From contig JAJEKV010000002.1 in assembly GCA_021234155.1 (NCBI GenBank), forward strand, positions 19,521,592-19,585,591: 64,000 nucleotides of DNA, written 5' to 3'. The DNA is from Isoetes taiwanensis. Its lineage: Eukaryota > Streptophyta > Lycopodiopsida > Isoetales > Isoetaceae. The position numbers and the translations under genes were made by a program. Below are positions 21,001 to 34,061 of the stretch, in pieces (within the stretch, counting starts at the first letter, position 1; every line of letters begins with the position of its first letter). The notes beneath the pieces are model-generated. The model ran no database searches. It was not told the DNA's origin and was given only the letters and a program-made list of their open reading frames with translations.

Positions 21001-22656
21001 TCTATACGATGCCCCGATGATATAGAAGTTGGAGATCCCGTCGTGTTGACTCCACTAATCAGCATGAGACCATCCATAATACGTTGGCTTTTGGTTGGTA
21101 CCAAGAGACGATGTAAAAGCATGAACGTGTCATTGCCCCATCTTTCTCGAGGTCGTACTAACTACGGAAGCATGAAACATCAGCACAAGAAACTATCAAT
21201 ATATATAAACCTACCACAAAGTGTGGAGCACCATAATCCAACACCATAACAGACATAGTACCTACACAACATGAAGAAAATCCTACCCCAAGCTCAAGCT
21301 CAATGTGGTATGACTGATGATCTAGTTCTCTAGATAACAGCAACGAGGCATTGGCTAGCATAGAACAATGGCAAAGGTAGTCCACTCCATCTGCCCCTCC
21401 TATGCACACTTTGCAAATAGCTTGGCTAACATGTCGACCCTTGGTGGATGAGAGTCATTGCCAACAACATGCGTGTCCACAGGGTCTCGGGGATGGTTAT
21501 GACTCTAACAGGGCTCGGGGGCAGATAGAGAACGAAGGGGAGTGAAAGGGAAGAAGAAGGGGAAAACACTAAAAAGCTTGCTCGATGGTACTTTTGGGAG
21601 TTTAGAATTGAAAAGGGGGATATATACAGTTGCATCAAGCAATCTGTATAAAAGCAGACGCTCGTATTATACGAACGGATTTAGGGATTTAGGGCATGCA
21701 AACCCTGGAGAAAGGAGGGCATTAGAGAGAGAATAGGGAGGAGGGTGCTAGGCATGCAATAGCGTTAAGAGGGCAATAGCATCATTGTATAAATTTGCAT
21801 TAAAGTATCGCATAAGGTTGAAAGGGAATACCATGTTCGAATCTGGCTGGGTATTTGTCTCTGCTTCAAGATTGTTGTCTTGACGATTTACTATGGCGAC
21901 TTATAGTGTCAAACCATTAACATGATGGTGTTCGCAGTTGCTGTGCTATGATGATTTAGCAAGCGCATACACACCATATTTAAAAAAAAAATAGTATTCA
22001 AACATGGACTCAAATAATATCATACATGTGGGACACAACAAACGAAACAAAAGAGCAAGATCTATATACTTGCATTGCAAGCGGCCCACTTCAGATAAAA
22101 AGAAGATGAAAAATGTGGTATATAAAGAAGAAAAATGTTGCAATTGGTTGAAATAATTGAATGCTAGTGGCAGATCAAGTTGAACAAGTAATGCTGGCAA
22201 ATATAACGATTAGCCTCAAGTCCTTCAAAAAAAAAGAAAAAGACTTCGCATAGCTTTATACTGGTGTAGACTTTATGCTATGACTTTGATTCTGTAAATA
22301 ACCCTATGTTATAAATAGAAATTTGTTTCCAATAACCAGTGGATAAAGCTTAAACTAGGATTCATAAGACTGCCCAAGTAAATGGTTACTTAGGTTTGAT
22401 GTTTGTCCTAGCATGGCTGCTTCCCTTGATTGTTGGCAGATGCAATGCACACAGATAATTGCTGGTTGTTATATGGATCAGGCGTACTATTTCTTTGATC
22501 TTCTGTTGGGTTAAATTATAAAACTAAAAAAAGTATCATACCAATCAATAGCAGGAAAAGGAAGACAATGCTAGTAAGAAAAGTTACTAGCTTTGGGAGG
22601 AAGCATGTTTAAATTTAATGAAGCAAAGGCTTTCTATTTATAGGTCTATCACATCA
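21001..22656. other. Unassigned LTR-like or degenerate sequence (copy A)
   Basis: No coding frame is recognised. A TATA-like TCTGTATAAAAGCAG (21647-21660) within G-rich sequence may belong to an LTR promoter. The unit ends at 22656 inside sequence that, at the end of copy B, continues into a ~135 bp tandem repeat. Confidence 0.3.
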
Positions 22657-22725
22657 CACTGTCACAAAGAGGGGTTGGTGATTTGAATCGGCCTCCTAAT
22701 TTCTACTATGTATGCCTACCTATAC

Positions 22726-23115
22726 ATGTGTGAAAACATATAGATCTTGCTCGGCCATGAGCACATAATCCACCATGCTAGATCCCACACTCTGGTTCTT
22801 CTGAGATGAGATCATGTACGAGGCGGAGGATGACTATTGTGCAAGGCCATTGCAAATAATCAAATTGAAGATATTGCACATATGAAACAATTGCCCTCCA
22901 AAGCGTGTGACGGGCTGTCCTATATCAACTGATGTGTGTGGCCAAAGATCCTCTGTAGTTTGGAGCTGCAATATATTCTCAGACAGCGGACTGGACTTTG
23001 TCACTTGAGCTATTCTTGAACTAGCACAACATGGCCAATTACTTGTGTTGTTGAATGTCATTATATAAATCGACATAGGTGTCCAATCTATCCACATCTA
23101 AATGCATGTAGTAGA
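22726..23115 (-). pseudogene. LINE endonuclease fragment (copy B)
   Basis: Same scrap as at 12400-12790. The 87-codon frame 22834-23097 is identical in translation to that of copy A. Confidence 0.65.
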
Positions 23116-24996
23116 AGTTTGAGTCAGCATGTGGGAAATAACATGATGCAATGAAGAGGGGATCTCCACATGTATTTTGCACCCTATCCATGTGTATCGG
23201 CTGTGCCTATCTGCCTTGTGTAATAAAACCGAAGATGCCAAGGATGTCTTGTAATAACATGCTACGCCTGCATGACCCGGTTTAGCTGTGCACTCATTGA
23301 ACAATGAATAGTGTTAATATCTAGGCAGATCTATTATCCTTAGACCAACATGTTTTCATAAGGAAAACAAAGTCCATATCCTTATCTATGGAGTTCAAGT
23401 GCCTCCCCTCTGCCATGGAAAGCCCCCACGATTCGAAAAGATTATGCATATGCATAGTTCCTATCCGGAAGTGGTAGCATATGCAGTTGAGGTAGCAGCA
23501 ACTCAAGGGGTTGCCGTAGCAGCAATTGCACTTTAGGGGATTGCAGCAACAACAACATTGGCCCTTGCATCGACAGCACCCTAAGGGTTGCAGCAGCAGC
23601 CTCGATCGCATTTGCATCAACAGCTATAGCATAGGCAATTGTTCTAATAACACATGGTGTAGTTGTACCATTCTGCATAGCACCTGTCATTGTAAAAGTC
23701 CGGAAATACCACATCCCGGACTCTAAATACGGCGGTCCGTCATTGTATGGTTAGGTGAGCAGAAACGCATCTTTGCCATGTACCGTCGTGAGAACCATCA
23801 ATCTGGCATATTTCTCTCACATGTGCAACCTCCCATCAACGTGATTTTTGCTATAGAGGGGGATATCATAGTCAGCATATAAAGAAGTGCCTTTCAAATC
23901 CGTTTGTCTGGCGAAGTATGGCACCTCTTACACTACATCTGCATTATAAACTTTTTTATACATGGTTTGTTATCATGATGAAGGCCAATACAAATGCCTT
24001 GACAATGTGCACACGAGCATGGAAGCTCATCTTAGAGAGGACCATTGTCTGAAGCTTCTTTGCAAGATTTTGCTGTGTCTCTTCTAAAGGCCTCATATTA
24101 CCACATTATGGCACCTGCATCTCTATTCTATCTACTTCTTGAGCAATTTTCCAATATCCTTTGTCCAACGGACAGATGCAATAGCGGGCCTAGTGCATGA
24201 CGCCTTACTGTTGCTCGTCCTGAGGTGGTCTGCTGCTAGCTGAGCTAGAGCTTAGTTTGTCTAGCTTTTGCGTGCTAATGGTTTCGGTTGTGTCAAACAT
24301 GCCTAAGGTAGCTCAACATGGCCAGCAATGTCTACATTTGCCTTCAATGTTTGAAGCTTAAAGCTTAGCTCTTTTGGTGCTTCGGCATCTACTTCTCCAA
24401 TTCCAACATGCATTACTGCAACTGCTCTTGAGCTTCGGCATGTAGCCCTTTATCTTGTGAAGTGGGTGTCTTTTGCAGCTCTCGCATGTGATGGTCCTGA
24501 TAAAAAGAGTTTTATTCCAACCTCTGAAGCCTGGAGGTCATGTCAATGTCCTTGCCAAAAGTTGCCTTTTCTAGGAGGTTGATCAATCAAATTGATGGGG
24601 CCCTAGACGCACTTGGTGAGTACTATCTTCCATTAATGTTTCATGAGTATTTAGCTAGCCTATGTTTGTACCATATTGATATATTCTAATTTTGCTATCC
24701 ACAATGACTTTTGATATCGCCAATTCAGTATGCTTGGATGTGGTCTCATATCCACTTGCCTACCCTAATTGCCAGATTAAACAAAGTGTATATGTGATTG
24801 ATACATGCATTGTGAGCCCGTGTTTGTTAAATTTTAAGCATCCAGTAACAAACAAAATATAAAATTTTGTGTCATAAGCCAGCCACATATTGAAGATAAA
24901 TGTGTATATAATTTCATTCCACAAAATAATATTTTACACATGGTAAGGATTCCCACAAAGTTCGACACAATTTATATTAGTAATTTGAGTACATCA
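23116..24996 (-). pseudogene. Unrecognised gene remnant (copy B)
   Basis: Counterpart of 12791-14671. Differences from copy A cluster at CTG/CAG sites, for example around 23760-23810 and 24415-24440. No protein can be named. Confidence 0.3.
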
Positions 24997-26315
24997 TCAA
25001 AGGACCTCCGCTATTGGTCTACTATATTGGTATTGAATGAACAATTCGTCACCAATGCACAGATGTTTTATAGCATAAACCATGATATATTCCCCATCCA
25101 TTTTACGCCTAAAAAATTCTTTTTGGTCTTTGTTTGCCTCGACAAATTCACAACTGCTAGCTTTAGGATTCTCGATAGAGGTATTAATAAAAGTAGCAAG
25201 TTCCCATGCAATTGAAGATGACCATCAATGTATGTGAAGCATGCATAGTCATTGGGCTTGGCTATTGTTCGTGCATTGGAATTTAGGCCATAGATGAGCA
25301 TGCGCCATTGGTGCGTACTTAATTTATGCCAAGTCATCCGAGTTATATTCAGGACCTACATATGGCATCAAAGGAACATTTGTACCATCTTTGACTTTTG
25401 TATTCGTCAAAATATATAATCCCAGGCCAACACTGGGGACCCGACTATATTTAATCATGTACTGCCTACCTCAATATATAAATTGCTCCCCATAAATAAT
25501 TGGCGTACCCCTAGGCCCTAAACTGAATTTCTTACAATCTTTGTCCATAAAAGGTTGGACCAAATAGACTAGTGAAGATGGAAGATCACTTTCTTCTACA
25601 TGAAATAGTACATTTCAATTTTAGTGAACATTGTCATTCCCTCCAATCTTGCAAGGGCCATTGCACGACGAGCTTTATCACGTAATGGAATACTCTTTAT
25701 GGAAGTTGATGGCTTTCTTTTTGTAGGATTTTCTATGAACGCATTCACAGTGTCAATATCATCTACTTCCAATGACAGCATGACTCCAAAATCTATATAT
25801 TGCTTCGAGCTCACTTCATTCTCACTTTCTTGCTAACAAAATTAAAGCAAAATAAGTTAAGGCATCGACGTAAGTACGTGAGAGTAGTTGATTCGAGTAC
25901 ATGAGATTTGTGTATTATACCTCGTTGGAATACACCACATGTGCATCCGAGAGCACTGGATTTATCAACCATTCACTGTAATTATCAACATAATCGAGGG
26001 CAGTCTTTCTCATCCGTTTTATTTGTCCTTTGCACATCGAGAAATTGCAATATAACTGCTCTGTCAAGTACAAGTACATTAGGATACAAAGTTAACTAGT
26101 CATTAGAAACATATTTATGGTACATACGTCGGGGCATTCATTGGCACACCACCAAAGCCTCGGGAAGACTCAACCACTTTGGGTCTAATTGGACTATTTA
26201 TGGCAATTTTTAGGGTAACATACTTGCCATAGTCACCATGTAACATTCTCAAGGGTTTTACTGTTTCAATTTATGTTCATATTCCTTCATGTTAAAATTA
26301 TGTTATTTCTACTAG
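24997..26315 (-). pseudogene. SET-domain gene, broken (copy B)
   Basis: Counterpart of 14672-15990 with the same frameshifts in the SET core (25068-25337 and 25596-25814 are near-identical frames to copy A). The breaks therefore preceded the duplication. The upstream exon (about 26130-26310) differs more and carries extra small indels, so the CANECRR-encoding part is no longer readable here. Confidence 0.55.
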
Positions 26316-26428
26316 TAAACAACAAATAAAAATGTTAATAAAAAAAAATTTAATGTGATTTTTCATAGATTTTAATGTGATATTTGTATTTCTTAATTTA
26401 GGTTGATACAAAATTTGTGACATTTAGA

Positions 26429-26764
26429 AAGCATTTGATTGAGGGGTGCCAGAACACGATACATCTAGTCCGCTCCATTTAGGATGAAGCCGACTAATAC
26501 CTTATTCATGCATCCCTCGGATCTTTTTTAATATTTTGAACATTTAATCTTCTAATCTAGGGTGCCTGAAGCTGATACATCTAGTCCTCTCCATTCAAAA
26601 TGGAGCCGACCAGTACCTTGATTATGCTACCCTTCACACATTTTAAAATATTTAGAAACCACTGCATTGAGGGGTCCCTGAACCCGATACATTAGTCCTC
26701 TCCATTTGGGATGGAGCCGACCAATATTTTGATCATGCATCCCTCATATTTTGTACCTTTAAAG
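26429..26764. repeat. Three ~110 bp tandem units (copy B)
   Basis: Counterpart of 16105-16440, nearly unchanged. Confidence 0.75.
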
Positions 26765-27002
26765 TGCTTAAGTCTCAAACAACAAATAATAACAAAAACA
26801 AGTTAGAAAAATCAAAGAACTTCTTGCTTTAATTGAGAACTGTGAGAAATTGATGGAAAGGATATTATAATTGCAAGATCTTACTTGATGAAGGGAGAAA
26901 ATTCACGTAGGCGCCAAAAACTCGGTAGGAAATAGACTAAAGAAACAATGGAATGAAGATAAATAATGCAAATCGTTCCTGCCAAAACTGTTTGTCGTTT
27001 AT

Positions 27003-27737
27003 CGATGTTACGACGCCATTTAATGATGTCACATCCACAGGGGCATGCCACGGGGGCCTGCTAGCCTACCATGTCAGCATGGCATGCGGCTGGCTTTGCC
27101 GCTTCAAATCCACAAAATGTCCTTTAACAACGTCATGGCCACGTGGCATGACATGCCGACCCACCAGCCTGCCATGTTGGCACGCCACATCAGCACCAGA
27201 ACATGTCAGATGTCCTAGACATTGTTAAACAACATTACGTCCATGTGGCATGACACGTAGGCCTGCCAACCTGGTATGTCAACATGCCACGTGGAAACAA
27301 CGTTGTTTAACGACGTGCAGGACATCTGACGTGTTCTGGGTGCTGCCATGGTATGATCGCAGGCCTGCCAGCGTGGTATGTTGGCATGCCACGACAACAC
27401 ACAAGACACGTCAGATGTTCTAAACATCATTAAACGACGTTGTGTCCACGTGGCATGACACGCAGGCCTGCCATCCTAGCGACATCAGCATGCCATTCAA
27501 GCAAACATGACACGTCATACCCTGTTGTCGTCGTCGAACGACGGTCGAACGACGCCTGCGTCTTTTAACAATGTTAATGTCATTTAAGGACGTCTTGTCA
27601 TCATCGAACGACGCCATAATGTCATTTAGCCACGTGCTTGCGACATGCTTAACGACGTCCAGACATCGTTATAAGTGTCATTTATCAACGTCTGCACGTC
27701 GTTCAATGACGTGTGAACGACATCCAGACGTCGATAT
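27003..27737. repeat. Dense short-repeat block (copy B)
   Basis: Counterpart of 16680-17415. Here 27305-27390 preserves the motif series (GTGCAGGACATCTGACGTG, GCAGGCCTGCCAGCGTGG) that appears scrambled in copy A at 16980-17060. Confidence 0.65.
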
Positions 27738-28763
27738 GACAAAATATTTTCGTAATATATAAAAGAGATCCGAAACTGCGACTTCGAGATTTCTCATTCA
27801 CAATGCAATTTTCAATTTATAATTATCTCTTAGTTTGCCATGCCACATGTTCTTATGCATAATAATATCACAAAAAATAATTTTACAAACCATTGTTACA
27901 TGACCCAAATATTTCCAACAACTCATGGGGGAATAACTGATGGTCTACTAGTCTTCCAAATATCAACAGAAGGAAGATATGGCAATGGCATTGTCTGACA
28001 TAGAAACAATGGCCAACGATAGTCCACTCCACTCCATCCATCTCTCTTGCGCATATTTTGCAGATAGACTGAGGAGCATCGGGTCCTCACTGTAGCCTAT
28101 CAGAGAGGTTGCCATAGGGGTTACTCTAGGGTTGCATCTCCCCCATTCTGATGAAGCGGGAAGAGCTCTTCTCGTCTGGGAAGCATCATGCAGTGCAGGT
28201 AGTTAGAGTGTCATAGTTGCCCATGCTCATACTTGACCTAACCTCACTGAGGCTACGTATTACCTAGAGGGATCAAACATATACCACACCTCACTGAGGC
28301 AATGCATCACCTAGGGGGTAGCAAGCAATGGCCTCCTGGTAGACCTTCCACACCAAAAGACCAATTGCATTCGAACAAGTCCTCCCTTGTAAGCGTGTCA
28401 ATCACCTTTGCCCATGATCAAAGGGCTCTCCTATGCACATGGTGATTCTAAATGGAATTAATGAGGTCATTCACTAGAGTTATATCGACACATGGCTCTC
28501 AAGTCTTTATCCTCCTTTGAAAGCACAAGAGGTGCGCTTAGGGAGGACATCCATGATCCTTTAAGAGAATATAATAGAACGATAGTTCTAATCTAAGTAT
28601 CCTAATCATACATAAGATCATAATATTAGGGTTCATAAAATTATGGTTCATTGGTCATCTCATTATATTCTTAGAGTTCTTAAGCTCGGGAAAGCATCTA
28701 AGTCTAAAATACCATATATAGATGCCATAAAGGAAGGGGGAGGGAGGGGGAGGGTGCTTTGCA
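27738..28763. other. Unassigned repeat-derived sequence (copy B)
   Basis: Counterpart of 17416-18369 with ~83 extra bp at 28041-28123. It includes the G-rich tract 28736-28754. No coding frame is recognised. Confidence 0.35.
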
Positions 28764-30275
28764 AATCACGTAAGAGGAACTAGCAAAGGAGGTCCATAAG
28801 GCAAAGGCAAATGATGCATCCGCACTAGTTTCTAAATTGCTAAAGTGGGTTGGACCTATTACACGAATCGATCATCTTAAAATTGTTGAATGGCACTTTG
28901 AGACATGGAGTTCCAATCGCCTTGGGAAACTAGCGAGTGGCTCCCCTATATAAAGTTGGAAATGAAGCATCCTTGCAATTATTGGATGATGATATTAAGT
29001 TGTTTATTTTTAAGCTTGCAACAACAGTCCTGAAACAAGAATCAAAGACATGAATAGTGAAAATTATACGGAACAAAGGGACTCGGGCATAATAAATCCA
29101 ATATGGACCACCTTATCACACTTAGAGCAGCCATGGACTCTGTAAAGAAGCCGAAAAGACCACTCTTTGCAGTCTGTATGGACCTAACCAAGGATTTTGA
29201 CATAGTGAGGATGGAGGATTTAGAGAACGGGGTAGAGAAGATAGGGGTGCCACCACGATATCAATATGCAGTGGCGCAACCATACGAAAAGGCATGGCTA
29301 CAACTATCAACTCCTCTTTCTGAAATAAGATAGACAACAATATAGGTATAAACAGAGTGTAAACTTGGATATTGGATATTGGAACAAATGTTTATAGCGA
29401 CGTGGTACCTTTGCTTTTGTATGCAGACGACATAGTACTGCATTCTATTTACAACTACATGGTAGTTTGGCTTTTGTATGCAAACGATTTTGTCCAGAAA
29501 TGAACAGGATACTCAGAAACACCTGGATATGTTAACCTCTTTTTGTGATTAAATGCAAATGAGAATAAATTTGAGCAAACCTAAAGTGTTTTTTGGCACT
29601 CGTCGACAATTACTTTTAAAAAGGGTGCCCAGTTGATTAAGGGCAATCAGTTAGGAACCTTACAGTTTGGGAGCAAAACAATGACCTTAAGAAATAAGGG
29701 AATTTTTTTCCCATGGTTAGAATATTTCAGGAAGTTAGTATTTTATAGGTAAGTAAATAGCTAACACTTAAATAATGTAGCAGAATGCATAAAAAGTGAT
29801 CCAAATTTTGACCAAATATAGGCGATGTATTCAGGAGTGTCCCCAAGGTCCTATCAATTTTGTTGGGCGAGCTCCTAGTGCACTTCAAGAGTACATGCAT
29901 AATTAAAGCATTTCTAGGTCCCCAAGATTTTCTATAATTATAATATCGAGCTTAAAAACGTGAAGGAAGCTAGGAAACCACTTTAAATGCAATCTTGTGG
30001 CACGGTCTCTCAAATTTTGGATCCATGCAGATGTCCTTAAAATTGTTTTAGGGTTTCATTGGCCATGCCTTTATTCATGCCCCGATTCTTTTCAAAACAA
30101 AAAATTGTTTCGGATTGTTCAAGATAAATTGCTATGCTTTATGAGATGCACTGAAAGCTATTTGATTGCAGAGCTAGGGTTAATCAAAATTCTGCATCTG
30201 GATGTTGCGACTTAGATTTTTGCATATCGGAAGCAAATGGCAATGTATGTGGTTTCACCTTTTGTTGAGTTTATG
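28764..30275 (+). pseudogene. LINE RT remnant (copy B, with 285 bp deletion)
   Basis: Counterpart of 18370-20170. FAVCMDLTKDFDIVRMEDL (29175-29230) and LLYADDIVL near 29415 remain. The thumb region is cut by the deletion at about 29622, where AAAAAGG joins GTGCCC. Confidence 0.7.
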
Positions 30276-30832
30276 AGAAACCCAGAATATACTAACGATG
30301 CTGGAGAGAAGCAAACATGCCGACGATGCTGGAGAGGCACATGCGACTAGCTTCTTGCTCATCATCTATTGTTTCGAGTGGTAACACCTCTCCGTCTAAC
30401 TCTCTCAATATATCTCTTGATTGCAGATCACCGGCAGCAGCTGCTTTTTATTGTCGAATCTACAAGACCCAATCCATTCCATGTTCTAGCTAGTTTTGTT
30501 TGGATAGGTAAAGGCAAGCCTCTAGGCACTGTGATCTAAAAGACAAAGATCTTAATCTTTTCTACATGTGTTCCTCTGTTCTCCATGTAGAAGTTCCATT
30601 AAATGGCCCAATCTTTAACAACGAGGCAGATTCCATAGTTGTTTCTATTCAAGAAAAGTACTCAGCCTCTTCTATTGTGGCATGAACCCTGTCGATCCTT
30701 TTGTATTGTGTATAAACCCTTTTGCAGCCCTGTTAATGGAATCCATTACGTTACAGAATTTCCTCCACTTCCTTGCATTCTAGCCAATGGTTACCGAGGT
30801 TACCAAATTATTCATACATAGGTACCCATGGA

Positions 30833-30992
30833 GGCTCTGACACCAAATGTAACGCTCCTAAATGACATGCCCTTAACTATCTAGACGTTTGTGAGTAGTT
30901 ACTTCTACCCATTTATGTTGGTGTCTCGAAAAAGCCCCACAGGCACATTCAAGGATCGAATGCTGGGAGCGGTCAACTATGGGCCCGTTACA
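30833..30992 (-). repeat. PBS and 144 bp short LTR (copy B)
   Basis: The PBS-like GGCTCTGACACCA is at 30833-30845 and the TGTAACG...CGTTACA LTR at 30849-30992, as in copy A. Confidence 0.5.
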
Positions 30993-32728
30993 CAAACTCC
31001 AATTTCTAGATCGGTTAGTTCTACCTATTAGGGTACATGGCTAGTGCTTGATCTTGAACTACCACGATCATTGCTCTAATACTATTGTGACGTCCCTTCA
31101 TCTATACGATGCCCCGATGATATAGAAGTTGGAGATCCCGTCGTGTTGACTCCACTAATCAGCATGAGACCATCCATAATACGTTGGCTTTTGGTTGGTA
31201 CCAAGAGACGATGTAAAAGCATGAACGTGTCATTGCCCCATCTTTCTCGAGGTCGTACTAACTACGGAAGCATGAAACATCAGCACAAGAAACTATCAAT
31301 ATATATAAACCTACCACAAAGTGTGGAGCACCATAATCCAACACCATAACAGACATAGTACCTACACAACATGAAGAAAATCCTACCCCAAGCTCAAGCT
31401 CAATGTGGTATGACTGATGATCTAGTTCTCTAGATAACAGCAACGAGGCATTGGCTAGCATAGAACAATGGCAAAGGTAGTCCACTCCATCTGCCCCTCC
31501 TATGCACACTTTGCAAATAGCTTGGCTAACATGTCGACCCTTGGTGGATGAGAGTCATTGCCAACAACATGCGTGTCCACAGGGTCTCGGGGATGGTTAT
31601 GACTCTAACAGGGCTCGGGGGCAGATAGAGAACGAAGGGGAGTGAAAGGGAAGAAGAAGGGGAAAACACTAAAAAGCTTGCTCGATGGTACTTTTGGGAG
31701 TTTAGAATTGAAAAGGGGGATATATACAGTTGCATCAAGCAATCTGTATAAAAGCAGACGCTCGTATTATACGAACGGATTTAGGGATTTAGGGCATGCA
31801 AACCCTGGAGAAAGGAGGGCATTAGAGAGAGAATAGGGAGGAGGGTGCTAGGCATGCAATAGCGTTAAGAGGGCAATAGCATCATTGTATAAATTTGCAT
31901 TAAAGTATCGCATAAGGTTGAAAGGGAATACCATGTTCGAATCTGGCTGGGTATTTGTCTCTGCTTCAAGATTGTTGTCTTGACGATTTACTATGGCGAC
32001 TTATAGTGTCAAACCATTAACATGATGGTGTTCGCAGTTGCTGTGCTATGATGATTTAGCAAGCGCATACACACCATATTTAAAAAAAAATTAGTATTCA
32101 AACATGGACTCAAATAATAGCATACATGTGGGACACAACAAACGAAACAAAAGAGCAAGATCTATATACTTGCATTGCAAGCGGCCCACTTCAGATAAAA
32201 AGAAGATGAAAAATGTGGTATATAAAGAAGAAAAATGTTGCAATTGGTTGAAATAATTGAATGCTAGTGGCAGATCAAGTTGAACAAGTAATGCTGGCAA
32301 ATATAACGATTAGCCTCAAGTCCTTCAAAAAAAAAAAAAAAAGACTTCGCATAGCTTTATACTGGTGTAGACTTTATGCTATGACTTTGATTCTGTAAAT
32401 AACCCTATGTTATAAATAGAAATTTGTTTCCAATAACCAGTGGATAAAGCTTAAACTAGGATTCATAAGACTGCCCAAGTAAATGGTTACTTAGGTTTGA
32501 TGTTTGTCCTAGCATGGCTGCTTCCCTTGATTGTTGGCAGATGCAATGCACACAGATAATTGCTGGTTGTTATATGGATCAGGCGTACTATTTCTTTGAT
32601 CTTCTGTTGGGTTAAATTATAAAACTAAAAAAAGTATCATACCAATCAATAGCAGGAAAAGGAAGACAATGCTAGTAAGAAAAGTTACTAGCTTTGGGAG
32701 GAAGCATGTTTAAATTTAATGAAGCAAA
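30993..32728. other. Unassigned sequence (copy B)
   Basis: Counterpart of 20893-22627. It includes the second PBS/LTR-like junction near 31071-31100. It holds a poly-A tract at 32327-32342 that is longer than in copy A. Confidence 0.3.
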
Positions 32729-33075
32729 GGCTTTCTATTTATAGGTCTATCACATCATCAAAGATTCATGCAAAACTTGGAAAGCAGTCTTTGCATAGAT
32801 TTGAAGCAAAAATCACATGACCACCAAGCAGTTCTGATACGGAGTGCCATTTCATGTAGAATAGACTTTTTGTTTATAGTTCTATCACATTGTCAAAGGT
32901 TCAAGCAAATTGGGGAAAGCAGCTCTTTACGTGCATTTGAAGCAAAAATCACATTATCACAAAGCAGTTCAGACATGGAGTGCCATTCCATATAGAATTA
33001 TCACATTGCGTTTGAAGCAGAAATACATTACCACAAAGCAATTCAGACAGGCAGTGCCATTTCATGTAAAATACT
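32729..33075. repeat. ~135 bp tandem repeat, 2.5 units, at the duplication breakpoint
   Basis: Units begin near 32729 and 32865, with a partial one at 33000. Each holds TTTATAG(G)TCTATCACAT, TTGAAGCAAAAATCACAT and GGAGTGCCATTYCAT. The right breakpoint of the 10 kb duplication (32757) falls inside the first unit. Confidence 0.75.
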
Positions 33076-33904
33076 ATCATTTGATATGAAGTATTGTACA
33101 TGATGTCCACAAGAAGGAGAAAATTGGGCCATATTTTACAATAGGCTCTTGCAGCATTCTAAACAATACCCAATTCCCAAGTAAGCTGGAAATGCATGTA
33201 ACACCACAGCGCTTTACCTTGTTACAATGGGTAAACACATTTTAATGGGAGGTACCATAAAAGAGTAAGTCACGTATTTAACTCCATTTAAAAGAACAAC
33301 AATAAATATTCTTGATAATTTCCCTTCTCCACTTGGTGCTTTTGGAGGTGCTAGCAAAGAGAGGACCAAAGAGCTTTGTTGATCTCCAATAGAACTGTTA
33401 TTTGTCTTATTTTCTGGATATGATCTAGCTGGTAAATTGTCGAGCATCAGACGAGGAGGCTGTCGATCCATATCCTTGCTCAGTTTGTAGTCATATGTTG
33501 ATATGTATGTTGTGGAAGATTTCCACACATGTTCAAGTATTCAATATAGTGCCTTCAGTTAAATAGGCAAATTTTACAGATTTAGTAATTATAACTAAGA
33601 AAAATAAAATGCATATTCGCAAATAATGTTGCACGGTTAATATGGAAAAAATTCACCTAAAAAATTCTCAGTTGGGAAGTCCTCTGCACATGAACTTGTG
33701 TTGAAGGTAAGGCTTTCACATTTTGTGAAACAATTGACTAGTAAGAGCCGGTTCACATGCAATGAAGGCGCCATCACCGTCATGTAAAAAGGCTCACCCT
33801 TTTACATGGACCATCACCTGCCATCGCGAATTAGCACAGGGCAAAACAGGGCCCCTTTCTGGCGATGGTTGCATGTGAACCCAGCCTAAAGGAATAGAAT
33901 AGAA
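33076..33904. other. Unassigned; one orphan minus-strand frame
   Basis: A 104-codon minus frame at 33528-33214 has plausible amino-acid composition (RSYPENKTNNSSIGDQQSS, then PPKAPSGEGKLSRIF) and could be a terminal exon or scrap of a host gene, but I recognise no domain. The rest shows nothing. Confidence 0.25.
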
Positions 33905-34061
33905 TAGTTTTTTTAACGTCCACGGAGACCAATAGGTCATGGGACCCATACAATGGGCTAGTACAATCATTACTACTAGGATTAAAAAACCCCTGCCTCG
34001 AAAGGTTTTCAAGGGAAAAACCTTTGCAATAATGATGATACTAAATAAACAGAGATAATGA

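Larger units (their letters stand above)
12332..22656 (+). repeat. Tandem duplication unit, copy A (10.3 kb)
   Basis: The sequence starting ACTGTCACAAAGAGG at 12332 restarts at 22658, and the two run in parallel to 22656 and 32757. Identity is very high apart from clustered small differences and two larger indels. Relative to copy B, this copy has 285 extra bp (about 19234-19518) and lacks ~83 bp near 17719. It is a head-to-tail direct repeat with no terminal TG..CA or inverted ends, so it is a segmental duplication rather than an LTR pair. Confidence 0.95.
22658..32757 (+). repeat. Tandem duplication unit, copy B (10.1 kb)
   Basis: Direct repeat of 12332-22656, adjoining it without a gap. 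Relative to copy A it has a 285 bp deletion at 29622 and an extra ~83 bp at 28041-28123. The deleted segment in copy A starts with LINE-like coding sequence (EKVEVTR, then YKYTCLIVDE), so copy A has the older state there. The junction 22650-22660 reads CACATCA then CACTGTCACA, with little or no homology between the two break ends. Confidence 0.95.

Noticed and set aside
12332-32757. The 10 kb direct repeat as LTRs of a giant retroelement
   Set aside because: The copies adjoin with nothing between them and lack TG..CA ends, a primer site at the junction, or a target-site duplication.
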